In this document: positions 1 to 12,648 of the stretch, piece after piece
Numbering within the stretch: position 1 is the first letter of the stretch
Layout of the letters: every line of letters starts with the position of its first letter
From: Epiperipatus broadwayi
Taxonomy: Eukaryota; Onychophora; Udeonychophora; Euonychophora; Peripatidae
DNA: 64,000 nt
Assembly (NCBI GenBank): GCA_028023455.1
Contig: JAQFVV010000036.1
Location: 2,824,452-2,888,451, forward strand
Direction: 5' to 3'
Program-made: the position numbers and the translations under genes
Notes under the pieces: generated by a model
Databases searched by the model: none
What the model saw: only the letters and a program-made list of their open reading frames with translations
Told to the model about the DNA's origin: nothing

Positions 1-2552
1 GAAGGGTTAAAAAAAAGACAGTTTCTGCATAGTTAATCCATGCTACTTATATTCATGGGTAATTGGCCTGCAGCATTCCAGCCTGATGTTCACTGAGTTT
101 CAGAAAACTTAGAATTCTAGGGCTCTATATTAACACTGGAGATATTTCTTCAATAGCATTATGACATACCTGCAACTTCACCACAACGAGAAAGATAATT
201 CTTCAATGCATTAATGTGGACCAAACTGAGGATGTAGGCATTTTTATCCTGTCATTTAGCTGATATCTTCAGATCCCTAAAACCTGATATCCACTTCTAA
301 TATTGTCGTCTATCTAGGCAAAAATTCTGGTATTATTTCCATGCAGAATATTAAGATGTAAAATATACAATTTTGAATGCTGGTAAATAATGTACTCTTA
401 AATTTATATGTAAAAAAAAAAAAAAAATCTTAAAGCAAAAATAAATAAAGTTGTCAACCAAAAAGACTGAAAAATCAAATATTCACACATTCATTAATTC
501 AAATTTTATGCAATGTTATACAGTTGCAACTATCAGAATTCACTCAGTGAGATTGTCTCTGAAAATATTGGTTCGAATAAAATAGTATAATGTATTTTAT
601 TCTATTTGAAATATAAATTTAATTATTTTATACTTCAATAATACATTTGAATTTTATATAAAATTTATTTTGGATTTTAAACTGATTGTTGATTTTTTAC
701 AGAAGTCTGAAATCACAATTTAATTGGGAGTTCGAACCTGGAAGTGAACATGGTCATGTTAATAGTTACAAATGATGATGGGATTACCACTTGATTATAT
801 TATTCTATTGCATAATTGACGTATTTGCACTTTTAAAATGAATTTATACACACCCATACATACATATATAACATAAATATATACATTTTTGATCAATTAT
901 ATGGCATACAACTTTGAAGTATTTTTATATTCCAACTCTATGAAAAGCTAAAGGAATTAAAAACATTCCGTCTGTCAACAGACACAGTTGAGATAATATT
1001 GTTATGCAGTCAGTAGATAAAAAGCATTCAATGTGTACTTCCTTTAGTCTGAAAAATAAATCTGTTTTTGTGCCAAAACTATCTTCAGTAGCTGTGGCTT
1101 CCACTATAAAAACTATAGTTAAGTCAGTTAATAATTTATCTATAAATAAAATAGAAACTAAGAATAATTTTAAAAAGTTATTTAGTATGTGAAAATATTA
1201 TTTTAAAATAAACTGAATAGAATATTATTGATAACTTTATATAAAGGAAAGAGTAAAAAGAATTAAAAAACAATAATTATTATAAAAATGTCGCATGTGG
1301 TGTTATGCAGTGATAAAATAGTAGATAATTTAGATCTAGAACAAAATCCACAGATTAAATTCCAGCTCTGTTAAATACGGTATTCGAATGTTACGAATTT
1401 CCCAGCGATAATAGACTTGATTCTTTTTATTAACTTATTAAAAAAAAATAGTCATCATAATAAATATTAAAATGCTCAAATACATTATAGATGGTGGGGG
1501 TGGGGTGGTGGAGGTAATAACTGGTCATAGTTCTCTGGGGAAAATAGGAATTATCACCAAGACGTTGAAATTATTTTTATTGGCTCACTGAACCTCTATG
1601 CAGAGATATTATTATATATACTTAGACTGTGAACAATCAAATATTTGAAAAATTAATCAAATAAAAAAGTTATGGAACATATTGAAGAGTATACGGAATG
1701 AGTAACTTATGAGGATGAAAATGAAGAAGAAAAGAGAACTGGTAATAGGATTTAAAAATGTGGTGATATGTTCTAATCTGCACACAAAATTATAAAAATA
1801 ATACTTACATAACATATCTGTATTATCAATATAATACTACCAATATAGTATAACCTCTTCAATAATATTTTGATGAATTTAAAAGGAGGCAAAATCAATT
1901 TTTCATGATGGTGTTTTTTTTAAAAGGAACTAGCAGAAAAAACTAAAATAAATTTCATCAACTATATTTACTTCAATTACAGATTCTTCAGAAAGTGGGA
2001 AAAGTCCTCTTTATTTCCAGCATTCAATAGTTGAAGGTCATGACCTTTCTTATATACTGACAGTCAAAAATCCTTTTTATCACTATCTATTGCCAACATA
2101 AAACTAATGAATGCTATAGTTTTATTATGTTTTTGATAGAAAATATGCTCATGTGACACACTTATTCTCATTAATACATATATGAAAATAAAATTTAATA
2201 CTCAACTACCTTTTTCATATTGCATTAATCTAATTTTTAAAAATTATTTTCATTGATAATTTTTAAATTAAAGTAAGATATATATATATATATATATATA
2301 GACATATTTTATTATGTAGAAATATCTGTTATATTTTCATATTAAAAAAATTACCATGAGATGTTAACAGACAAGTAATCAATAAAAATAGTAAATGATA
2401 AAGACTTCCTGTTTATTTAATCAATTTATTTAATGAATTAAATCATATTAAGGATATAAAGTGGGTTATAACTCAAGAAAAATACAATTCCATAAAATTC
2501 TTGTAAATTCAAGTTATACATAATGAATACAATTTTGATTATTTTATGTCAA
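1..2552. other. AT-rich DNA, no gene seen
   Basis: No reading frame here resembles a known protein; the longest (1004-1192, 62 codons) has low-complexity Lys/Asn/Ser composition expected of AT-rich noncoding DNA. Small landmarks are an A-run at about 411-427, a G-rich patch at 1493-1516 and a TA microsatellite at about 2279-2300. A short tRNA-box-like string lies near 720-735, but nothing around it supports a SINE. Confidence 0.6.
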
Positions 2553-3325
2553 TTAACCCTTTCACTGATGATTATATAATTGGCCGAATGAGTTAAAAAT
2601 CAAAACTTTTAATTGGCCAACTCACAACTTTAACAAAATCTATTGTTAAAATAGATTCACTTTTAATAATATAAATATGTTAGTTTCGTTTGTAAAAAGT
2701 ATATTAATAATTTGTCAGATTATGAAAGTAAATGAAAGACTTTTCAAAAATAAAATTTGATTTATAATTTAAAAAATATTCAATTGCAGTGAAATAAAAG
2801 TAACCGCTATTTGACCAACCAAAAAGATTGCTGACGTAATAATTTTTTTTTCACTTTAACATTATGATAAATATGTAGCAATAAATAAATAATTCTTGGT
2901 AATATCTTAACTATTTTTCTAAAATAATTTGATTTTTAGTATTATTTTATCAATAATAATTTGTAATTCAATTCAAATATTGTTTAAAATGTTGTAAACA
3001 TTCGTTTATCATTTTCATAATAAAAATCAAAACGAATGTAACTTTTTACTTTTTGGCAGCCATTTCCCTTTCTGACAGAAGTTGGACAGCCAATAAGATT
3101 CAAGAAAAGGTGGTGAGGAAGCGGTGCTTTGGTTTTGTTTGACATATATGGTCATTTTTATTGATTTTTTACTTGTAAAATAATTCTGAAGAGGGCACCA
3201 TCTTACAGAACTTTTGATTTTCTTTCAAATGATGTATAATATGTATACATGGAATAAAAAGTAGCTGATTTTGAGTGATGTCAAATCTTCTCATTTTTTT
3301 ACGAGTCAGGCAGTTAAAGCGTTAA
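2553..3325. mobile_element. piggyBac-like non-autonomous element (MITE)
   Basis: The segment begins with TTAA followed by CCCTTTCACTG and ends with CAGTTAAAGCG followed by TTAA. The termini are therefore inverted repeats flanked by TTAA duplications, the target and terminal pattern known for the piggyBac superfamily. The interior has no transposase-like frame, so it would depend on a transposase in trans. A diverged copy of the whole unit lies at 36425-37161, sharing a block around the phrase GTATATTAATAATTTGTCA, which shows this is an interspersed family and not chance. Orientation cannot be assigned. Superfamily assignment rests on the ends only. Confidence 0.72.
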
Positions 3326-3399
3326 ACCAATTGAAACTAGAAGTTTTATTCTATATGAATCACATGTATCTATAAGTCATAAGTTGTCTGGATTAAAGT

Positions 3400-4252
3400 T
3401 ATTCTTATTATGAAATGAAAAATTATGCAAATATTCTAGCGATAAAATAAAAAATGTAAATTTATTTGTTAATGATTTGTTGAAAATTGGTTATAATAAA
3501 AATGCTATTACTAATATTATTAAAAAATTTAAAATGAATCAAAAATATAATAAAAATTTAAATAATATCAAAATAAAATGGATTAAAATGCCATTTATAT
3601 AAAATGAGCAGGTTAGGTTTATTAAAAAAATTTATAATGGTTGCTGTCATATTGCTTTTTTCTCAACAAATAATACAAATAGATTACTTAATAACTCTAA
3701 AATTCAAAATTCAAATTTTAATCAAAATTGTATTATATATAAAGTAATATGTAAATGTGGCTTACAATATATCAGAGAATCTAAATGTATATTGGAAAAG
3801 AGAATAAAAAAGCATATGCTTTTATATAATAGAATTCAAAAAGAGAAACAATCAGGAAAAGATGTAAATAAATCTTCATCATCTGTTACATATGATCATA
3901 ATAAATCTTGTCAATATGGATTTGAATTTGATTATAAAAATATAAAAATTATGCAAATTGAATGTTGCTGCAACAAATGTAAAATAAAAGAGGCTATGTT
4001 GATTTCAAGAAATTGCCGAATATTAATGAATCGGTGGTCATAAAATGTTAAAATAACAGTATTGTGGGAAATCTGAATGGAGCTATGGGTATTGTGAAAG
4101 GTTGTTTCATTTTGATTATTCAATGTTATATAGTTAATAAATACTACAAGATGTATAATCGAAAGTACTTCTAAATATAACTATGATTTATGTGAAATTT
4201 ACTGTATTTTGATATATATTGATTTGAATATTATATATATATATATATATAT
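3400..4252 (+). pseudogene. Penelope-like element, 3' part with GIY-YIG domain (PLE3, copy a)
   Basis: A 5'-truncated, broken PLE. Around 3426-3500 it reads CKYSSDK...NDLLKIGYNKNAI, the linker between reverse transcriptase and endonuclease, which also occurs in the copy at 41490-42540. It continues through CIIYKVICKCGLQYI, the CxC plus GIY-YIG nuclease entry, and an open stretch to a stop at 4043 that ends in KIKEAMLISRN, the usual helix after the nuclease core. A TAA at about 3609 interrupts the frame and the second motif is YIRES where YIGES would be expected. The known role of such domains is nicking target DNA for retrotransposition; this copy cannot encode a working protein. The 3' region ends near a (TA)n tract at about 4230-4252. 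Confidence 0.85.
4129..4172 (+). other. PLE3 tail hairpin, decayed hammerhead-like motif
   Basis: The tail reads TTAATAAATACTACAAG, then a loop, then TATAATCGAAAGTACTTC. Related PLE3 copies at 42488-42524 and, as an inverted pair, at 54741-54780 and 55304-55346 have the better preserved form TTGATAAAGACTAC...TAGTCGAAAGTAC. The layout of a TGA-containing box, a stem, GUC and then GAAA resembles the hammerhead core CUGANGA-stem II-GAAA, which is known in Penelope-like elements. C3 and G8 of the canonical core are changed in all copies, so activity is doubtful. Confidence 0.4.
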
Positions 4253-4286
4253 AATAAAATGTCCGTTAATTAAAACAAAATTGTAA

Positions 4287-4825
4287 TTATAAATGAAATA
4301 ATAAATTTAATGGTTTACAAACTATTACAAACAATCCTTAAATCCGCAGAAGTACTTTCGGTGAATTTCTTCAACCTGCATCAACTGCCATTAAATTCAA
4401 AATCAAAAGTGGAAGCAAACGTCATCACTTCAAATTCCACAAATCTCATATTTTAATGTTAGCAGTTTGTCTATTTATTAAATGCATTTTATTCCTGTTT
4501 ATAAAAATTACCTCTTTAATTTTTCTTTTGCAATGGTTTCTCTCTTCATGAAGAATTTTTACATGAAGAGAGAAACCATTGTAAAAGAAAAATTAAAGAG
4601 GCAATTCTTATAAACAGGAATAAAATACATTTAATAAATTGACAAGCTGCTAACATTAAAATACAAGATTCATGGAATTTGAAGTGATGACGTTTGCTTC
4701 CACTTTTGATTTTGAATTTAATGGCAGTTGAGGCAGGTTGAAGAAATTCACCGAAAGTACTTCTGCGGATTTAAGGATTGTTTGTAATAGTTTGGAAACC
4801 GTTAAATTTATTATTTCATTTATAA
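4287..4825. repeat. 264-bp near-perfect palindrome made of two PLE 3' ends
   Basis: The left arm is 4287-4550 and the right arm 4562-4825, with an 11-bp spacer (AAGAATTTTTA). The arms are equal in length and differ at only scattered bases. Read on the plus strand, the right arm has KEAILINRN-like and NIKIQDSWNLK-like strings that align with the C-terminal end of the GIY-YIG protein in PLE3 (KIKDAMLI..., NVKITELWES), and GAAAGTACTTC as in the PLE3 tail. I therefore read it as two 5'-truncated PLE ends fused head to head, directly behind PLE3 copy a. A foldback DNA transposon is the alternative. Confidence 0.75.
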
Positions 4826-5493
4826 TATATATATTGCAAATTAATTAAATTGGTTAATATTTTTAGTTCACAAAGCAGAGCAGTTTCTTCTCATTTTTAA
4901 ATTTTGCAAACTAAGATTTAAACAATATTTTTTCCAATAATAAATATATATAATGCTTGAGATTATACACAGTAAGAATTGATTTAAGACAATATTCATG
5001 AGCATCACATATACTTAGTAGTGGAAATATATACCTATACACATACCAACATTAAAAGCCTACTCAAAGAATGATGGAAGTCTGAAAAGAGTATTACATA
5101 TAATTCATGAGTCAAATTCTCAAAGAATTATTTAAATAAACTTTCAAATAATGCTTACCTTTTTGCATCAATAAAGATCTATTTGTTGGATTATCATGTC
5201 ATTGATAGAAAAAAATGGAGATTATCTTCAAGTTTATTTATATGATTTTTGGAGAGGTAATCTGACTTGTGAATTATTAAAATAAGTTTTTCAGATTTAG
5301 TTATTCTATGGATAGGTTTATATTAACAATGTTATATATTGATAAGTATTAATTTATTTAAAATTTTGTTAAAATTATTATGATATATATACATGTAAAT
5401 AAATAAAAAAATTTTTAAATATATTCATAGATTATAAATAGTCAAAATAAGAAGCATAGATCACATGACCCTATTCTCTTAAGCTTGTAAGTT
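4826..5493. other. AT-rich DNA, nothing recognised
   Basis: No coding, tRNA-like or repeat signal that I can support. Confidence 0.5.
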
Positions 5494-5572
5494 ATAAACA
5501 ATGAGGAGTGCTAGCTCTGGCTAAGCATTTATCACAAAGCTTGTTGAAGAATTGGCAATCCTCATTGTTTAT
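5494..5572. repeat. short hairpin with 14-bp perfect arms
   Basis: ATAAACAATGAGGA at 5494-5507 is the exact reverse complement of TCCTCATTGTTTAT at 5559-5572, leaving a 51-bp loop. It may be a miniature hairpin element. I found no second copy in the window and no coding content. Confidence 0.5.
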
Positions 5573-5693
5573 ATTCATAGATATCTTTAAAATGACAATG
5601 CACATTTTCAAAGTATTTTTACTACATAACAATCGAAAAAAAAATGAAAGAGAATTTTCCCCCAAACTGCAAAATACCATCCAGTAATAGTTG

Positions 5694-6208
5694 CATTTTT
5701 ATGTTGGACTATTTCCATCATCTAATTGGATAGAGAAGAAAAAATACAAAGATGAAATTTAAAAAGCTGCTCACATGACAAAGGCAAAAATTCTCATAAG
5801 CCAACTTAATGTGATTATACATAATGTATGGAAATGACTAATCAACTTTGCTATTATAAAAAAGTGGAGAAATCAGGAGGAACCTCATAGATAAGTATAT
5901 AAAATTTCTACTGACTATTCCCTTTGGTGGGATGGCTCAATTAGTTAAAGTATTAACTTAAAATTCAATAAGCAAGAATCAAGAATTCAGGTTCGAATCC
6001 CATGCTAGTACTGTCACTGGTCAGGCTTGAAACACATGAAGAAGAGGGGGAAATAATACCTCTCGAAAAATGCATATACTAACCTGTTTGATGTGCTATT
6101 ACTAACAGTTGAATGTATTTAGAATACAGTATTTAAATAAAGTTAAATTTTTCTAAAGACATTCAATACACATATTAGATGATGGGAATAATCCAATATA
6201 AAAATACA
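5694..6208 (+). mobile_element. PLE5 3' end fused to a tRNA-like SINE module (copy a), with inverted tail in front
   Basis: Positions 5694-5732 are a reversed copy of the element's own 3' tail (GGACTATTTCCATCATCTAA). From about 5733 the plus strand reads IEKKKYKDEI then KAAHMTKAKILISQL, the helix that follows a GIY-YIG nuclease core in PLE5 (compare 61870-62000). At 5921-6208 follows a SINE-like unit with a box A-like string TGGCTCAATTAGTTAAAG, a box B GGTTCGAATCCC at about 5990-6001, and the tail AGATGATGGGAATAATCCA. The same nuclease-plus-tRNA-module order recurs at 60835-61570 (minus) and 61690-62378 (plus). Solo modules occur at 19206-19475, 38055-38292 and 50562-50765. Either a SINE became part of a PLE 3' end, or the module is native to the PLE. 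Confidence 0.7.
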
Positions 6209-9200
6209 ACTAGAACATCATCATCACAAACCTTCAGGAAAGACCACGCAGTAATAATTTTAATCTTTCCTATGTTAAGCATTTTGTTTTCCTCTATACT
6301 ATGATATGCCTAATTTGAGGCTTACTATATTAGCTTTTGCTTATTCTGAAAATATTTTCCCTAGACAATCAAAGAGAACATTAAAATCTTCAGGTAATTT
6401 TTCAAATAATTTTGACTGAATATTGAGTGTTTTGCAATGACAGCTTTTACTTTGTTTACCTTCGCTTCATAAATAAAAGCTTTTCCATTTGCTAAAAAAT
6501 ATAGTTTACAATGACTTCCTAAATCTTAAGTTATATTATAAAATTCTAAATTCTTTTAATAATTGTAAATGTGTATAAACATTCTACTATCTATAATAAA
6601 TTATCAGATCATATTCCTTAATTTCCAGTGGCTTAAACTCTAGATGTTTTATTAATATCCAAATCTTCATTTGGAGCCCTTATTAAATAACATTTCTAAT
6701 TTCTAATATTACTCATATGCTTAAAAGCAATCCAGTAATCTATAATCATATAAGCACAAATGCTAAATATCTTAGCAACACATCATTCAAACATATATAT
6801 ATGTCTTACTGAAAAGTATTACAAATTCTGCTTAATTCAGATAAAAGTGAATTTAAGCTGATAAAAATGTTCTAAATTAAGAAAATATCATTCTTAAATT
6901 TCTAATCAAAATTTAAGTACAATAATTTTCAAATGTTATTCAATGATCCATTATGCTTAAAATGATGACTCTAATTTCTAAAAAAAATATTACTGACGTC
7001 AAAAAAAATGTTTTTTAAATAAATATTGCTATTTGTTTAAAAAAAAACTTGTCATCTACATCTATTTTTTCCATAAGCAGTTCTTTCTTCACTCTGAATA
7101 AATTATGGATGCTAGAGTGATAGTACTATAATATCCTAATTTTTGAGAGTAGGGTCTGATATTTTTTCCTTTATCACCGAGAAGAAAACCTAAAATCTGA
7201 AACAAATGCAGGAGTACAATCTAATTGCTACCTTTTATCCCTTTAAACCAAGTAAATATTCTAAAGGTCAAAAAATCTATGAGATATTCAACCCAAATCA
7301 ATATCATTGTGTAGTTATATAGATCTGACTTCAGCATCAGTTTTATATATTTTATACATCGCTGATGGCACTTTCTATTCTTTAGCTAAGAAGATGAATA
7401 CCAATATTTGTTCATACACTTCCTTATGCTTCCTAAAGCATTAATTCCACTCCCACCCTAAGACTATTGATCATAAGTATGGGTAATCAATATATACCAG
7501 AAAGTATTATGCAAAAAAAAAACAACATAGATAATTCTATCCTGAAATATAAAAAAATTAAAGTCAATAATAATACCATTTCAAAAATAAAGAAAACATT
7601 GAAAAAATACAACCATATTTGTATTTTCAGTTACATATGACAAAGATGATTTAATATCAAATGCTTTAAAATTGTTTTTAATATTTTTGATATTTTCTCT
7701 ACATATAAAATGACTTTAATATATATTATAATTTCTATACCATAGTTTTTTAACATGGCTTTCTCTTACGCTTAATTTTATGTTTCCAAAAAAAGTTCTC
7801 TACTTTCTATTTTTGTATCATCTATTACAAGCTTGACTAATTAATATCCTATTCCTAGATCAGTCTCAATCTTATCCTTTGTCAATGAGATCTTAGGATT
7901 CAAATATGGAACTAATAACTTATGCATCTGAATGCTCCTTTTTATTCATCTATACTATTCCAAATGACAGTCTGAAAATAAAAAATAAAAACCCAATGGT
8001 GTTAAATTTAAATCAACTTGCTTGCATATTTGACAACATATCAATTTCTCTATATTTTAAAGACCTTAATTTTGTCTTGGGGAAAAATAATCTTCTTCTA
8101 AAAGTTCTTAAATGTAGGAAACTTGACAACCTCTCTAAAACGGAAAAAAATTAAGTAATTTTAAATGCTAATTACAACAAATAAATGAAATCTTTTTTTT
8201 TACTAAATAAGACTCCTAGAAACAGAATGCAGAAAATTTATTTTTTCTAATATCACTGTCTCAATCTTCCCCCAAATAGTACTTTCTTAATTTATTCAAA
8301 ATGTGAAAATATTATCCTTAAACCCAAAATGATAATCTATTCAACTTCCTATCTAAAGACACAGAACATCTCTTAAACTTAACATAACCTCCTGTAATAC
8401 TGGGCAAAATCATATTACTGCTCCAAGCTGCTTAGGAGAAACTGTGAGCTGTAGCTTAATATTTTTTATCATTAAATTATTAGATCAAAAATTATTCCTA
8501 AAAACATGAACCTTAAAATTCTGTCTGAAATTTCTTAGGATTGTGATGCAAATATTGTAAGAACATTCTAGTTATGTAAATTGTTTAATGGAAAAATAAT
8601 GCACATTGAATGTTTACATATGAAAAATATTATTGACATATTTAAAGTGGCCATATTTCAATAATTTTCCATTATTTCACATACTTCTTCACTAAATATT
8701 AAAAGACAAAGACAAATTGCTTCACTAAAAGTATTAAAAACCTGTTCAATACATTTGACTCTTGCTAACTTAAGCTATAGTTTCAATATGCATTAATTTA
8801 AAATCTCATTTCTAAAATTATCAGGAAAGAAATTTACTTCATGCTAGATGCCAAATAAATTTCTTTTCCCAAATCTAACAGGATATCCAAATTGAGTTGA
8901 TTTTCCCAAATGTTGTTAGAATCATATCTACAGTTGTGATATACTAATCAAAACTGATGTTCTTATTTGATCCAGAAATGGAACTGATCAATGTTTGATT
9001 TATATCATTATGATCAAACAAACTATGAAACACATAATTAATGATACCCTTATAATGATGAAATTAATGGATTTAATAACACCAATAAAAGAATGACTGC
9101 TTAGTTAAAATCTCTGTAGATTCCTTTGTCATATTTGTGTAAATTTAGATGTCTAGAAACTAACAATATGTTGAACAACTGAATAAAATGCATGTGGCAA

Positions 9201-9670
9201 ATTCCTTTTCTAGTTAAATTATTAAATGTTCTGTGACTCTGTCACTGAGGTTCTCAAACAAATTTCCTAATCTTTATAATCAGATTGTAGCCAGGCTCTT
9301 TGATATGCACAAGATATGCACAAATATATCTTGTCATTTAACTAAGTAAGTAGTTTTTGACAAGCACAAATATATCTAGTTATGCAACTGACTAAATATC
9401 TGAAAAATATTTATGAGACTCATAAAAAAGTAGTGAAATATATAATAGTTATTTATTTTAATGCCATGTTTTATTTGTAACAATCATTATGAAAATACCT
9501 CACCAATACATACACTGTATGAATTTATAATGCTGGAGGAATACTCTCATTTTTTTAAACACAAGATAAAATTATTCCACCTTATCTTTTTCATCTAAAT
9601 TTTTATATATAGACAAATTAAAATTGATTAATTAAAACCTTCATGCTCTCATTTCTAAATATTTAAGATT

Positions 9671-9674
<4 letters not shown>
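6209..9674. other. 3.5 kb AT-rich DNA, no gene or repeat recognised
   Basis: The only reading frame of any length (7906-8154, 82 codons) has no recognisable domain, signal peptide or codon bias, and starts in ordinary AT-rich sequence. Short A and T homopolymers are common. I see no tRNA-like boxes, terminal inverted repeats or retroelement motifs. It may be intronic or intergenic. Confidence 0.5.
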
Positions 9675-9741
<67 letters not shown>

Positions 9742-9742
9742 G
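9675..9742. repeat. long (TA)n microsatellite
   Basis: About 68 bp of nearly uninterrupted TA dinucleotides with one CATA break at about 9715-9720. It can extrude a cruciform and is likely length-variable. Flanks carry AAGATAAGATGGA and related strings that are partly reversed on the other side. Confidence 0.95.
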
Positions 9743-10324
9743 TAAAAAGATAAGATGGATTCATCTTATCTTTCCAAAGACTTTATGTGGAGTTTAAAAA
9801 ATGAGACTATTCCTGAAGCATTATAAATTTGCACAGTGAGTATGTTAGATTGTGATTTCTTAATGATTGAAAATACTAAAGTATTTCCTATCTAAGACAT
9901 CTAAATTAGGGGTATTAAAAGTGTAAAAATGATGATGAAATTGACTTTTTGAGCATTTCTATTACCACAGCTAATTGTGATCAGTATCCCTTTTTGATAA
10001 TTGCAAAAATTGTAATGATAGGTGTTTATCATTAGTGGCTTGGAGAAGAAAAACACTTCTACTTTAAACTTTCAAAAAAAGGTTACAAACCACTGTTATT
10101 TATACATATAGGTAGGCATATAAAAATCTATATTAAAATTGTTATTTGGAAAGATTGATGACACATAGTATCATTATAGCCTATAATATTAAATTCACAA
10201 TAACTCTAATGTTTGGCACAGTAAATGATATAGTAAATAGATAATAAAATATTATGCTAAATTTAAGTTTTAATATTTGTTATCACAGCAAATTTATAGC
10301 AATTTTTCTAATTTATACACTTAG
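9743..10324. other. AT-rich DNA, nothing recognised
   Basis: No coding or repeat signal that I can support. Confidence 0.5.
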
Positions 10325-11110
10325 ATTCTATATATGGCAATGAATACATCAAACTTCTTCTTTTCAAAACTTGTTTTAATATGACTATAATAAAAATAAA
10401 ATACATTCCAATGTTTTGACTATTTTATATAGTCTTTTTCAATGAACACTAAAAAAAAAAAAATACAAATATATAATAACAAATATCACATATTTCAAAC
10501 AAATACAAAAAATATTAAACCTAAAAATTCTCCTTACCTCAACACATTTTTCTATTACAAACGATGTCAACTTAATCAATTTTTTTACATTTATATATCC
10601 AGCCCAAAAAATACCTTAAAAATTTATTTAACAAACCAAAACAATTATTTTCTTCTTTTTTTCTATTAACATCGTGTTTAATTCAGGTATAATTTCACTA
10701 ATGTAAATTCCTTCCTTTATTATTCTTCCATGATATGACTTTATACAATCTAAAGGTTTTATTTCAAAATCTTTATGTGTAAATTTAGTCATATGATTGT
10801 AAATAGCAGAATTTTTATCACAAACATATGAATAAATTTAAACATATATAAAGTCATACCATGAAAGAATGATAAATGAAGGGATTTACATTAGTGAAAT
10901 TAAACCTGAATTAAACAGGATGTTAATAGAAAAGAAAAAAGGAAATAATAGGTCTGTTAATTAAATTTTTAAGGTATTTTTTGGATGGGTATATAAATGT
11001 AAAAAAATTGATTAAGTTGAGATTGTTTGTAATAGAAAAAGATGTTGAGGTAAAGAAAATTTTTAGTATTTTTCAATATTTGTTTGGAATATGTGATATT
11101 TATTATATAT
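10325..11110. mobile_element. PLE4 head-to-head inverted pair
   Basis: The minus-strand arm (10838 down to 10325) reads HMTKFTHKDFE, then KSYHGRIIKEGIYI and PELNTMLIEKKKK. This is the end of a GIY-YIG nuclease followed by the typical charged tail, then a 3' region with the hairpin GACTATATAAAATAGTC. The plus-strand arm (about 10845-11110) repeats the KSYHERMI..GIYISEIKPELN region in the opposite direction with more substitutions. Both arms lack the reverse transcriptase half. Stops and frameshifts show both are dead. A solo tail of the same family sits at 18617-18760. Arm boundaries are approximate. Confidence 0.75.
10408..10447 (-). other. PLE4 tail hairpin, hammerhead-like
   Basis: On the minus strand the sequence is TTCATTGAAAAA, then the stem GACTAT, loop ATAAA, ATAGTC, then AAAACATTGG. 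The related copy at 18635-18676 keeps GAAA after ATAGTC. The stem followed by GAAA matches the right half of a hammerhead core; the left box (CUGANGA) is degenerate in both. Confidence 0.4.
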
Positions 11111-11128
11111 ATATATGTATTTTTTGGC

Positions 11129-11357
11129 TGCAGAAAAGAGTTTGCTATTAACTGAAAGTAGACCTTTTGATTCCTCTTGGAGGCCTTAAAGAAACTGAGT
11201 AGGGCAAATTCCTAATGTCCACTCCATACGTTCTTGTCATTGCAGCTGTTATTATTATGTGATTATTCATACAGTATACAAACATGGATGAGCTGCTCAT
11301 CAACACACATTAGCCACCATAGTGACTTTATTGGCTTTTTACCTGTGAGTTTAAGAT
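11129..11357 (+). repeat. unclassified 225-bp interspersed repeat F (copy 1)
   Basis: This segment, starting GCTGCAGAAAAGAG and ending CCTGTGAGTTTAAGA, is closely matched in reverse at 60530-60757. Matching stops sharply at both ends, which fixes the unit at about 225 bp. It is more GC-rich than its surroundings. I see no convincing Pol III boxes, no terminal inverted repeats and no reading frame. Copy 1 abuts the PLE4 pair; copy 2 abuts the 5' end of the minus-strand RTE. Confidence 0.8.
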
Positions 11358-12012
11358 TAAAAAAACACCATAAGTCTTTCTTCTCAGTTGCCTGATAAGG
11401 CAGAATGAATGTTTGTGTAAATGATAAATATTTTTCCAATACATATATTGTAGATATATGTCCTCATTTCAAACACACAGATATATTATTTAATTAAGAA
11501 GAAAAAAATTCTTTTATACATATACATTTATTTATGTGTGCATTTATTATTATATAATTTATAAATAGTTAATAAATAAGCAGTTGTAAAGAGAGAAGGT
11601 AATAAGAAACAATATTTAATATAGGGATTTATTATATTTTATTAAATAATTTGTTGAAATTATTTAGCCATATTCTTATTTAAAAAAAGCAGAGCAGAAA
11701 GAAAGTGTAAAATAAAGCAATCAAGGTTAGTAGATTAGGATATGAAAATATACACATGTGAGTATGAATGTTTTAAATATAAAACATTTTTACACAAATC
11801 TTTTAATGACTTAGATTGCAAGCTTTGTTGTTTTTGTATTATCTAAATTGTAGATATCTAGAGAGGGGGTGATGCTTGGATGTAATAAAAGTCATTGCGA
11901 CAGACCATCAAACTTGTGAAGCTTTGATCTTTATCTCAAGATAAGATTTCCAGGTGGTCCTTTTCTTTGATCAAAGATTCACAATATAAACGAATGAAAC
12001 AATATTTAGAGG
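11358..12012. other. AT-rich DNA, nothing recognised
   Basis: No coding or repeat signal that I can support. Confidence 0.5.
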
Positions 12013-12180
12013 CAGTCAGTTTTTTTTAATGTTGGGAAAAAGAAATGTAGCTATCAGTTTTTTTTTAAATGTTATTAGGAAGAGATGTAATGATCAGTTT
12101 TCTTTGGGCATTATTATTAGACAGAGATGTAGTGATTGAGTTTGTGAAAACCAAGGGAAATGGACAGTTTGCATATTTTT
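12013..12180. repeat. degenerate ~40-bp minisatellite
   Basis: Three to four units of 38-42 bp follow one another, each with the pattern CAGTTTTTTTT, a variable stretch, then AGAAATGTAGC/AGATGTAATGAT/AGATGTAGTGAT. Units have diverged, so the array is old. No known function. Confidence 0.6.
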
Positions 12181-12648
12181 TTCAAAAAAGAGTGAGCGAT
12201 TGATTTTTTTTCACTCTTTAAAAAATTGAGGAAGGAGAAAAATGACTCTTATTTTAAAGTCAGTATAGACAAAGATGTGCATACATATAAGTAATTCCCA
12301 GCAAGATTAAGATAAAAAAATGGAACAAAATTGAATTTCTTGGGAGAAGTTACTTATAATTCTATAAAATGATATTAATATATTTTGCTGTGTATCATAC
12401 AATGAATTTGCATTGCTAAAGCCACTTCTTCTGCTTCCTGGAATCTGACAGAATAAGTTAAATCACTAATCTACTATGGACTCATATACCGGTCCATAGT
12501 AACCAAAAAAAATGGACAAATTTAAAACCAGCCACAAACATAATCTAATCATCATCTTTGACAAAGGAAGAGAAAAGAAAGGAAATTGTATAAAAACCTT
12601 ATAACTAGGTTTGATCAAGTTATCAATCAAATTTTTGTTAAAGTTTTC

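Noticed and set aside
1004-1192. 62-codon Lys/Asn/Ser-rich frame
   Set aside because: Composition expected by chance in AT-rich DNA; no motif.
7906-8154. 82-codon open frame as a small gene
   Set aside because: No recognisable domain, AT-driven residue composition, no splice or promoter context that I can support.
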